Of a stretch of 16,357 nucleotides of DNA, positions 1 to 6,564 are shown one piece after another. Under the pieces are notes generated by a model. That model did no database searches, had not been told where the DNA came from, and worked only from the letters and a program-made list of their open reading frames with translations. The position numbers were made by a program, and so were the translations under genes. The first letter of the stretch is position 1. Each line of letters starts with the position of its first letter. The stretch is taken from NCBI GenBank assembly GCA_021443045.1, contig JABUUT010000027.1, positions 36,233 through 52,589 of the forward strand, in the 5' to 3' direction. This stretch comes from Fibrobacteraceae bacterium. GTDB lineage: Bacteria; Fibrobacterota; Fibrobacteria; Fibrobacterales; Fibrobacteraceae.

Positions 1-92
1 GGCGGGCTTGCAGGCCCACTTCCAAGTCGCAAGAGTTGGCAGCTCCGCTGCAACCACCAGCTACTCATATTCTTGTTCCATTGTGGAATATG
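1..92. other. GC-rich left edge with consecutive small hairpins
   Basis: The first 58 bases are GC-rich, unlike the AT-rich stretch that follows. They hold short inverted repeats in series: GGGC/GCCC (4-17), ACTT/AAGT (18-27) and GCAGC/GCTGC (39-51). A fourth, CATATTC/GAATATG, lies at 66-92. All three plus frames are open from the edge for 30 codons or more, so this could be the tail of a gene cut by the window, but no recognisable protein appears in any frame. A structured RNA or intergenic repeat is equally possible. Confidence 0.25.
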
Positions 93-97
93 TCACT

Positions 98-127
98 TTG
101 AAAAAATCTTTACTCGTTTTGTAAATT
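98..127 (+). promoter_or_regulatory. Weak candidate promoter before the 167-253 peptide
   Basis: TTGAAA (98-103) lies 18 bases before TAAATT (122-127), a loose sigma70-like arrangement in AT-rich DNA. It is listed because it precedes a possible small peptide gene and a terminator-like hairpin. Chance occurrence is quite possible. Confidence 0.2.
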
Positions 128-166
128 TTTTAGATAAATTAACTATGCTTGCAGCGAGTGATTTAA

Positions 167-253
167 ATGTATTTTCCTAGGATTTGTAAGTGCTTTGCCG
201 TGATTTTGTTTTTACTGGCTGTTTGTTGCTTTGTAAACTTGCAAACAAATTAA
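167..253 (+). CDS. Possible 28-residue hydrophobic membrane peptide
   Basis: This ATG-initiated frame encodes 28 residues: a short basic N-terminus with Arg5 and Lys8, a hydrophobic stretch from about residue 10 to 23 with a Cys-Cys pair, and a polar tail ending in QTN. The shape is that of a single-span small membrane protein, a class that includes regulatory peptides and type I toxins. The upstream GAGTG (156-160) is a weak SD. A terminator-like hairpin follows at 277-306 and a loose promoter precedes it, so it could be a tiny independent transcription unit. AT-rich DNA gives hydrophobic frames by chance, so the call is tentative and no function is proposed. Confidence 0.2.
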   Translation: MYFPRICKCFAVILFLLAVCCFVNLQTN

Positions 254-276
254 CTAACAAGTGTTGAAGACTTATG

Positions 277-306
277 TTAACAAAAGAAAATGTTAATTTC
301 TTTTTA
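277..306 (+). terminator. Weak AT-rich terminator-like hairpin
   Basis: TTAACA (277-282) and TGTTAA (291-296) pair around an A-rich 8-base loop. A T-rich run, TTTCTTTTTA, follows. The stem is only 6 bp with little GC, so termination would be inefficient. It would separate the 167-253 peptide from the promoter at 383-412. Confidence 0.3.
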
Positions 307-382
307 TCTATTTTGTGCAACCAAACTCTTTTTTGCCGTGTATATTCAAAATTAAAGTGGGGTGTTTTGGCTAATTAAAACT

Positions 383-412
383 TTGCACTTCGCTGTTAAC
401 CTTACATATAAA
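383..412 (+). promoter_or_regulatory. Sigma70-like promoter for the AgmX-like gene
   Basis: TTGCAC (383-388) and TATAAA (407-412) are separated by 18 bases, close to the consensus. Transcription would begin near 419 and give a leader of roughly 255 bases before the ATG at 676. That leader carries a micro-ORF and a hairpin overlapping the SD. Confidence 0.45.
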
Positions 413-457
413 TTCATAAGTACTCCTCTGAAAAATAAAATTTTTGGAGATGCTCAT

Positions 458-492
458 AAGGAGGTTAATAACTGATGGGAGACATCCTTTAA
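458..492 (+). other. Perfect SD followed by a 5-codon micro-ORF
   Basis: AAGGAGG (458-464) is a full SD, as strong as that of the downstream gene. The only ATG at a usable distance is at 475 (10-base gap), which opens M-G-D-I-L and then a stop at 490-492. An overlapping 15-codon frame starts at ATG 450 and ends at 497, but it contains the SD rather than following it. The strong ribosome site with almost nothing to translate could be a leader peptide or the stump of a lost gene. The following 498-640 is pyrimidine-rich with no ORF that I would support. Confidence 0.3.
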
Positions 493-641
493 AATAAATC
501 CCTTTTATTCCCCCGAGTAAAAGTTTTCTTTGTTTGGTTCATTCCTGCGGCTAATTGCTCGCCAGGGTTTTCCCCTGCATTCCAAATTTTTGGCCCAACA
601 GAGTTTGCCCATTCCATGCAATTTTTACTCCCACCCTAAAA

Positions 642-667
642 CTTGCCATACGCCTATGGCAAGGAGG
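642..667 (+). promoter_or_regulatory. 9-bp hairpin overlapping the SD of the AgmX-like gene
   Basis: CTTGCCATA (642-650) pairs perfectly with TATGGCAAG (655-663) around the loop CGCC. The 3' arm includes the first three bases of the SD AAGGAGG (661-667), 8 bases before the ATG at 676. Folding would partly hide the ribosome site, so translational control is plausible. No T-tract follows, which argues against a terminator. Confidence 0.5.
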
Positions 668-675
668 ATAAAATC

Positions 676-1611
676 ATGGCGAAAAAAATCCCGAAAGATC
701 AGTTTGTGGCGTCCCTAATGCCGGATTCCGACAAGAGAATGGGAGCCGTTGCCAGCGCGTCTCTGTTAGCCGCTTTATTGCTTGGCTTCTGGGCTAGTTT
801 GTACGAACGTATAATAGACCCGGTGGTTTTTGTGAAGAGCGAAAAAACGGAACTCACTGCAGTAATGACGATAGAAAAAAAGCAGGAAGAAAAAAAGGAG
901 GTTAAACAAAAACCACGCAAACCTGACCTTCGCAAGCATGGCGGTGGAGGTGGTGGCAAGCCCAAGGGGCCTGGAAATCCTAGAGTTCCCGAAAAACGGG
1001 GGATTCTCAAAATGCTTACCACTCAAACCAAAAATGCCAGTGCCGACATCTATGATCTTATGAACAATCAAAAATTTGCTCGGGACATAGACAAGGTGCT
1101 TCAAAGCGCAAATGGTTTGCAAACAGCCGGAAAAGTTCAGCTGGGTGAACGTCGCGGAATTGCCAATGGCGGTTTTAACGAGGGCGTTGCCGCAGGTGGC
1201 TCCGGAGGTATTGCGAACAGCTTTGGCGAACTCTTTGGCACAGGCTCCAATGCCATTGACTTAAAGGGTAAGGGGCATTATTCTCCACCCAAGGAAAAAG
1301 ATATCGTTATGGGCTCTGGCGCCGGTTATCGAAGTGCCTCCGACATCATGAGAGTGGTGCGGCAGCGTACTCCTGGCCTTCGCCATGTCTACAACAAGTA
1401 TCTAAAAAAGAATAGTGGATTCCAGGGCAAGGTGACGCTCCGGTTCACCATCTCTCCAGGGGGCGAAATAATTTCCATTTCCATTGTCTCGTCTACTACA
1501 GGTTACGATGCCTTTGATAACGAGGTAAAAAACACGGTGGCTCGCTGGACCTTTGGAACAGTGAAATCAGGTAACACCACGGTAACCATACCCTTCACCT
1601 TTACCGAGTAG
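676..1611 (+). CDS. AgmX/PglI- and TonB-like membrane-anchored protein
   Basis: This 311-residue protein has a cytoplasmic N-terminus and one membrane span at about residues 23-43. A Lys/Glu- then Lys/Pro-rich stretch (about 59-90) and Gly-rich segments, including a run of six Gly, follow. The C-terminal domain (about 220-311) matches the AgmX/PglI type of TonB-like domain, with a conserved R/P-G-L-R-x-x-Y start, a GKVTLRFTISPGG core and an ARWTF near the end. The architecture is that of TonB: an inner-membrane anchor, a periplasm-spanning linker and a domain contacting an outer-membrane or envelope partner. Family members in delta-proteobacteria are linked to gliding and adventurous motility, and Fibrobacter carries several. 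No ExbB/ExbD partners lie in the window. ATG 676 is chosen because AAGGAGG sits 8 bases upstream; the frame is open to an ATG at 643 but that would include the leader hairpin. Confidence 0.8.
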   Translation: MAKKIPKDQFVASLMPDSDKRMGAVASASLLAALLLGFWASLYERIIDPVVFVKSEKTELTAVMTIEKKQEEKKEVKQKPRKPDLRKHGGGGGGKPKGPGNPRVPEKRGILKMLTTQTKNASADIYDLMNNQKFARDIDKVLQSANGLQTAGKVQLGERRGIANGGFNEGVAAGGSGGIANSFGELFGTGSNAIDLKGKGHYSPPKEKDIVMGSGAGYRSASDIMRVVRQRTPGLRHVYNKYLKKNSGFQGKVTLRFTISPGGEIISISIVSSTTGYDAFDNEVKNTVARWTFGTVKSGNTTVTIPFTFTE

Positions 1612-1644
1612 TTTGGCGTTTGCCCTAGTAATTACGAATAAAAT

Positions 1645-1686
1645 AAGCATCGTCGCCTTAAGCGACGGTGCTTTCTGGTTTTGTGA
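1645..1686 (+). terminator. Intrinsic terminator after the AgmX-like gene
   Basis: A 12-bp stem (1645-1656 with 62-73, i.e. 1662-1673), containing one G-T wobble, encloses the loop CTTAA and is followed by a T-rich segment TTTCTGGTTTT. It lies about 35 bases after the stop codon and should separate this gene from the surface-protein operon. Confidence 0.75.
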
Positions 1687-1750
1687 TTTTATGTGGAGTA
1701 CCAAGTGAATTCGGATTAAATAATGTAAAATTAAATTTATATTATTTATG

Positions 1751-1786
1751 TTGTAATAAAATTGACAATTTGCATATATATATATT
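1751..1786 (+). promoter_or_regulatory. AT-rich promoter region with an (AT)6 tract
   Basis: TTGACA (1762-1767) is a consensus -35, and a second candidate TTGTAA lies at 1751-1756. The only -10 candidates nearby fall in the tract ATATATATATATT at 1774-1786. TTGTAA with TATATA (1775-1780) gives an 18-base spacer. TTGACA with TATATT (1781-1786) gives only 13. Changing the number of AT units would alter the spacing, so the promoter may be variable. The rest of 1687-1829 is AT-rich with nothing else recognisable. Confidence 0.4.
1774..1785. repeat. (AT)6 dinucleotide tract
   Basis: Six AT units lie between a consensus -35 element and the start of the surface-protein operon. Such tracts can change length by slipped-strand mispairing. 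Six units is short, so strong instability is not assured. Confidence 0.6.
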
Positions 1787-1829
1787 AGGTATCATTAATT
1801 TAGATGTAATAACTTATCTGGGTTGATTA

Positions 1830-4800
1830 ATGAAAAGAATATTTTTCTGCATAATGATACTTGCTATGAATTTGTTGGGAGCGACTTATTCTGTTTCTGA
1901 CTTTAATCTTGCCATTTACAATAGTGCCGATGCAATGTACAACAACGGTTTGGTAAGCGTTTATTCCCCTGGCGATGATTTTTGGAATGTTCAATTGACA
2001 AAGAATAACATTCAGCTGAACTCGGGAAAAAAATATCAGGTGAAATTTACTCTGCAGGGTTTTGGCCCTCGGCGTGTGATAAATGTGCGTGTGGCCCGAA
2101 GTGGTTTTCCATACGATGCTTTTGGGGAGTTTGGCGAGATTGGGGTATTGCAAGATTCTCGCACCATAACTCGAACATTTACAATGAAAAATGAAAATGT
2201 ATTCAACGCTCGCCTAGAATTTAATGTTGGAAAATATGTGGGCAATATACTGGTTTCTGATGTGAGCCTTGAATGTTTAGATTGCCATGAAACCGATGCT
2301 AATGAAAAAACAGAGGAACTTGTTCAATCTTTTGGTGGACAAAATGAAGGCTACTTGATTAGCGCAAATAAGGTTCGTTTTGGCAATTATACCAAAACTC
2401 TTGGAGGTGATGTTTTTGGAGATACTCTTGAACTGAATACGGATGTAAAAATTTATGGCAATGTAGAGTCTGGGTCAACGTGCTTCTTGGCTGAAAGAGT
2501 TGCCATTGAAGGTGAACTTACATTTTCCAATTCTTGCGTTGAACAAAATAATGTGAGTGTAAAGTCTCGGAAAAATTCTGTTGTAAATAGAAAACAATTG
2601 GCCCCAGTGCATATCGTACCTGGTGTAGAAATACTTGCCCATGGTCCAGACTCTGATGTGGAAGTGTATCCGGGTTCATACGGGTCTTTTAACATAGGTG
2701 ATCGTTCCACAATCAGGTTTAGCACCGGGGTCTACAATTTCCAGAATATGTTTTTTGGCACCGATACAAAGGTCTATGTAGATTTGAACAATGGACCTGT
2801 GGTTTTCAATGTGGCTAATGGCGTTAATATTGCAGATCGGGTTGTTTTTAATGTTGTAGGCGGAAATGCAACGGAAGTGAAGTGGAATCTATCTTCCGGT
2901 GATTTATTCGTTGGCACTGACGGCAAATTTTTTGGCGACATATTTGCACCCAATAGTTTTGTTCGAATTGCATCCCGTACCAATGTAATCGGTACAGTTT
3001 GGGCCAATGAATTCGATATGGAGCCGCAATCCACCGTATCTGTTCCTCCGCAGTTGCAAGAAATTTCCCACAGTCACGAACATTTTGCTCCCTATTTCAA
3101 TAAGGGAGTCTATAGGTATGCAAGTGTTCTTCCTGCTACGCAGGAAAATGTGGAAATGTTTATTTACGGGTCTGAAGGTTATGATGTGAAAGTCAATGAT
3201 GATGACGAACGTGTTGTGTCCTTGCCTCAAAGCCGTAATAAAGTGGTTGTTAAGATTTCCCGTAATCTTGTTGCTGATTTTCCTTCCGAAGCGATGTCGG
3301 CAAACTATGTGTTTGATTTTGTGAAGAATGCCAATTATCGCATTTATTGGAACCCCTCAAGCGGTTGTGCCATGAATTGCGATGGTTCTTCGCCTGCAAC
3401 GCCCCTGATAGATTTCAATAAGGCGGAACAGCTTGCTCAATCCACTGGTCGTGAACTGGTTATGACTGGTGGAGCTTGGGATGTGTCTCAGAACTTTAGG
3501 GAAGGAATTGTTCCTTGGAAAGTTGGTTTTGAAATGGTGGGTTATGAAGGTGAAATTTGGGAACTTTCCTCTTTGCTTGCTTTTCCGACAATAAATCTCA
3601 ATCTGCAAAACCATATTGAAATCGAGGGCTTGTCTCCTCGTTCCATTAAGGGCTTTGCCATTATGAATGGTTTTAATGAATCCGATGGAGGAGCCGTTGC
3701 CGCAAGAAAAACTCAAAAATTACGTTTGGAAACAGTGATTTTGAACGGTAATGAGTCTAGCCAAAATGGAGGAGCCGTTTATGCGGTGGACACTTTGCTG
3801 GCCTTTAAGGTTCGCTTGGCTAATAATAGTGCAAAAAATGGTGGCGCTGCTTATGTAGGCTCTGTTGGAAACTTTACAAATGTGACTTTTGTAAAAAATG
3901 AGGCTTCGGAGAACGGCGGAGCCTTAGTTGGGGCTGGATACGGGCTCTACTGTGCCAACAATATTTTCTATGGCAATGAAGCCGAAAAAAATGGCGGCGC
4001 CATTCAAAATAATACAGGTTTTGTGAATGCGTTTAACTCCACCTTCTTTGCAAATAAAGCGGGTGAAAATAATGGCGCCATAAGTGGACGAGGTCTCGGT
4101 ATTCTTGCTAACGACATCTTCTGGAAAAATTCGGAAACAGAAGTGGTGGATGGCTATACTGCAAGAAACTCTTCTTTCAGCAAGGCTTATGAAGGCACAA
4201 ACAACTATGTGGGCGACCCTCTGTTTCTTGATGAATCAAATCCGGAAGGGAGTAATATGTTTATGGATTATGCCGCAGGATTAAACTTGTCCGCTGTTTC
4301 TCCCTTGGTGAACAGGGGCGTAATGGAAGAAGGAGTTCCATTGTTTGATATTATGGAGGGTGGTCGTCCTGAGGTTGAGTTTCAACTAGGGCCGTATGGT
4401 TGGACGATGAATAATGGGGGAGAAATTATTGGTTATTATGATAGCAAAACTGATCAAGTTTATAAAGTAAATCCTGTTATTCCGAGAATAAATAGTATTT
4501 CAACAGAGTGGTTGCGAAATTATTTGGCTAATTCGAATTATGCTAGAACTTTTAAACTTCTTGTTTCTAAACACAGCAAAACTAACAAGAGTAAATTTGA
4601 TGTAAAGGTTAGTTTGATAGATAAAAATAAAAAGAAATATAGTGATGTACCTTCGATAAAAATGACATTCTATAAAAATGGGGAGGAAAATGGTCGTTAT
4701 GTTTTCCAAACAAGAAGGTCTGGTGAAGGACTTCCAATACTTTTTTCAAAAAATCTTAGTGATATGAATGTTTATTCTGATGTGATAATCCTTTATGTTA

Positions 4801-4838
4801 GAAATGATGATGATGGGTTTGTTTTTGAGATTGATTAA
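1830..4838 (+). CDS. Secreted CBM-like/Pmp-like beta-helix surface protein
   Basis: This 1002-residue exported protein has a signal peptide at about residues 1-18. Residues 19-155 resemble a carbohydrate-binding jelly-roll (W-x-V-Q-L, then G-K-x-Y-x-V-x-F, ending V-S-D-V-S-L). Residues 185-400 are a beta-rich region with anchor-A-like or ice-binding-like wording (GTDGKFFGDIFAP). Residues about 600-790 carry GGA(I/V/L/A) or NGAI motifs starting at 620, 647, 671, 696, 722 and 749, about 25 residues apart, with F-x-x-N motifs such as FYGN and FFAN between them. This is the pattern of the Chlamydia polymorphic membrane protein beta-helix. The last 130 residues are AT-rich in codons and unrecognised. 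No autotransporter barrel or obvious C-terminal sorting motif is seen. The SD is weak. It heads an operon with 10-58 base gaps. An adhesin role is inferred. Confidence 0.8.
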   Translation: MKRIFFCIMILAMNLLGATYSVSDFNLAIYNSADAMYNNGLVSVYSPGDDFWNVQLTKNNIQLNSGKKYQVKFTLQGFGPRRVINVRVARSGFPYDAFGEFGEIGVLQDSRTITRTFTMKNENVFNARLEFNVGKYVGNILVSDVSLECLDCHETDANEKTEELVQSFGGQNEGYLISANKVRFGNYTKTLGGDVFGDTLELNTDVKIYGNVESGSTCFLAERVAIEGELTFSNSCVEQNNVSVKSRKNSVVNRKQLAPVHIVPGVEILAHGPDSDVEVYPGSYGSFNIGDRSTIRFSTGVYNFQNMFFGTDTKVYVDLNNGPVVFNVANGVNIADRVVFNVVGGNATEVKWNLSSGDLFVGTDGKFFGDIFAPNSFVRIASRTNVIGTVWANEFDMEPQSTVSVPPQLQEISHSHEHFAPYFNKGVYRYASVLPATQENVEMFIYGSEGYDVKVNDDDERVVSLPQSRNKVVVKISRNLVADFPSEAMSANYVFDFVKNANYRIYWNPSSGCAMNCDGSSPATPLIDFNKAEQLAQSTGRELVMTGGAWDVSQNFREGIVPWKVGFEMVGYEGEIWELSSLLAFPTINLNLQNHIEIEGLSPRSIKGFAIMNGFNESDGGAVAARKTQKLRLETVILNGNESSQNGGAVYAVDTLLAFKVRLANNSAKNGGAAYVGSVGNFTNVTFVKNEASENGGALVGAGYGLYCANNIFYGNEAEKNGGAIQNNTGFVNAFNSTFFANKAGENNGAISGRGLGILANDIFWKNSETEVVDGYTARNSSFSKAYEGTNNYVGDPLFLDESNPEGSNMFMDYAAGLNLSAVSPLVNRGVMEEGVPLFDIMEGGRPEVEFQLGPYGWTMNNGGEIIGYYDSKTDQVYKVNPVIPRINSISTEWLRNYLANSNYARTFKLLVSKHSKTNKSKFDVKVSLIDKNKKKYSDVPSIKMTFYKNGEENGRYVFQTRRSGEGLPILFSKNLSDMNVYSDVIILYVRNDDDGFVFEID
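3684..4082 (+). repeat. Six degenerate Pmp-like GGA repeats inside the gene
   Basis: Codons for GGAV, GGAV, GGAA, GGAL, GGAI and NGAI recur every 72-81 bases. Each is usually preceded by Asn and followed by a beta strand and an F/Y-x-x-N type turn. Each unit probably makes one rung of a right-handed beta-helix. The DNA copies are diverged, so recombination between units looks old. Confidence 0.7.
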
Positions 4839-4848
4839 TGGGAAGGGT

Positions 4849-6552
4849 ATGAATATGTTAAATATTTTTCTATTGATTGTATTGATTTTGTTTGCTGGAT
4901 GCAGTACCCCTAAGAAAGAATCTCTTATAGATGATTTTCCTATTGATGGGGGAGAAATTCCTGGTGTAATAGGTTATGGTTCTGTTGTAGACTACGAATG
5001 GGAGAATATTGTTCCTTGGTACTCTGAGACGACAACACATTCGTATGGCTTTGATAAGGATCCTGTAGGAAATTTGATTAACCCAGATGCAAGAAAGGAA
5101 ACCTATGCTTCCACTGCGAAGGGTATTCCTGCTTCTGTTTTGGTTGATTTATCTACTGTATCTGGATATGAATCTTATAAAATGAAAAAATATAATGGTG
5201 AAATAGAAGAAGATATTCCTGGTCTAGCACCTATAATTCCTCTGGCAACAACAAATCACAATATGATTGAACTTTATGCAGGTCGATACTCTTTATATGG
5301 GATCAATAATGCAGGAGAACATCAATTGGGATTATATGTCACCATTTTTGAGTATGAACCGTTGTCTAAAGATATCTCTTATGTGCAATATGGAACATGT
5401 AATGAATCTGATGTTAATTGCTATACCGCTGATCGAGTACGGGATAATTTTAATCGAGTCTATGGGCAGGTTGTCTTGTCTGCTAATTTGACAGAAAAAA
5501 AAGCCACTGAATTTGGACTTCCTCAGAAGATTGAGTATGATGCTAGTACTCAATTTACTGAAAAAACTAATATGCCTTTTTATAATTGGGTAATCCCGAT
5601 AAATTTGAGTATAGTAAAAAGGGAAAATAGTTTGTATGATCGATGTGTAGATGTAGATGATGTATTAACAAATGAGTCTTGTTTTGAAGCCTATAAAGAG
5701 GGCTCTGCTTATCCAATAAATTTTGTTGCTGCATTAAATGAAATGTCTATATATTGGGTTGTACATACAACAGATGTTAGAGAGGCTTTTGTTTTAAATA
5801 ATATATACCATTCTGGAATGGTTGGGCTTGTTAATAAGGTAAGTGAGAGAAGTCCGATAAATGTTACTGTTACATCCTGCGAAAATCGATCTTCGGCAAG
5901 TTCTGCTCAAATAGTTTTAGAAAGCCTTGATCTTGCTAGCGGAACAGCAATGGCGAAGGTTGCATCTGCATATCAGAGTCTTCCGGCTCTTTCAACAGGC
6001 TGTTTTGAAATATCTATTACGAGTTCTGATGTTTTATTCCCTCTGCCAGTCAGTGTTGGTCAAAATGATAAGGGCGAAATTGTTTGTGATGATGATGGAG
6101 AGCCTATGGTTTACAGTGCTGCACAAGTAACTTATCTACAAAACGATGAAAATTCAAATGTAACAGGAGGGTTGATTTTTTCTCCAGTAGTTTATGGCGA
6201 GGCTTCTCAAAATACAGTTCAGCATGAAATTGGCCATGCTATGGGATTGAGGGATAAATACATTCCCGTTAACGAAAAAGAATGCTTGGATGGAGGCACT
6301 CTTCCTGAATGTGTTGTAAGTCCATCAAGGGATAACAATGGAAATCCTCAACCTTCTTTTAGCTATGTTACCACAGAAGCTAACTTGATGAATTATCTTG
6401 CTCCAACTGGACCAAAATTGCGTTATCGTTTAATGCCTATTGTGAAAACTGGTACTAATACAATTGTGCAAGAAAAGGATGAATTAGGCAATTTGGTTAA
6501 TGTGAATGAGAGTCAATGGGACTGTCTAAGAAATGGAAATTGTGTTAAATAA
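4849..6552 (+). CDS. Metzincin-like zinc metalloprotease lipoprotein
   Basis: This 567-residue protein begins with a hydrophobic signal and the lipobox FAGC (Cys18). A zinc-protease signature HEIGHAMGLRD lies at 459-469, with zinc ligands His459 and His463 and catalytic Glu460. Asp469 sits where metzincins have a third His or, as in snapalysin-type enzymes, Asp. A Met-turn candidate NLMNY is at Met514, 51 residues after the second His, a normal metzincin distance. The first 440 residues are not recognised and may be a prodomain or binding module. GGAAGG (4841-4846) is only 2 bases from ATG 4849 but 8 from ATG 4855, so the start may be two codons later; the n-region has no Lys or Arg either way. 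It follows the beta-helix gene by 10 bases, so it may process surface proteins. The coding DNA is AT-rich. Confidence 0.8.
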   Translation: MNMLNIFLLIVLILFAGCSTPKKESLIDDFPIDGGEIPGVIGYGSVVDYEWENIVPWYSETTTHSYGFDKDPVGNLINPDARKETYASTAKGIPASVLVDLSTVSGYESYKMKKYNGEIEEDIPGLAPIIPLATTNHNMIELYAGRYSLYGINNAGEHQLGLYVTIFEYEPLSKDISYVQYGTCNESDVNCYTADRVRDNFNRVYGQVVLSANLTEKKATEFGLPQKIEYDASTQFTEKTNMPFYNWVIPINLSIVKRENSLYDRCVDVDDVLTNESCFEAYKEGSAYPINFVAALNEMSIYWVVHTTDVREAFVLNNIYHSGMVGLVNKVSERSPINVTVTSCENRSSASSAQIVLESLDLASGTAMAKVASAYQSLPALSTGCFEISITSSDVLFPLPVSVGQNDKGEIVCDDDGEPMVYSAAQVTYLQNDENSNVTGGLIFSPVVYGEASQNTVQHEIGHAMGLRDKYIPVNEKECLDGGTLPECVVSPSRDNNGNPQPSFSYVTTEANLMNYLAPTGPKLRYRLMPIVKTGTNTIVQEKDELGNLVNVNESQWDCLRNGNCVK

Positions 6553-6564
6553 CGGAGGTGTAAA

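Noticed and set aside
1..675. A tRNA, known riboswitch or rRNA fragment in the leader region
   Set aside because: No cloverleaf, T-loop consensus or known aptamer core was visible; only simple hairpins are present.
530..718. A 62-residue plus-strand frame upstream of and overlapping the AgmX-like gene
   Set aside because: It has no SD, no recognisable domain, and overlaps a gene with a strong SD in another frame.
1804..1809. A start-stop ATG-TAA in the leader of the beta-helix gene
   Set aside because: There is no SD before it, and AT-rich DNA gives this by chance.
3684..4082. A CRISPR-like or DNA-level tandem repeat
   Set aside because: The period is coding (72-81 bases), the copies are diverged in DNA, and they make sense as beta-helix rungs in one open frame.
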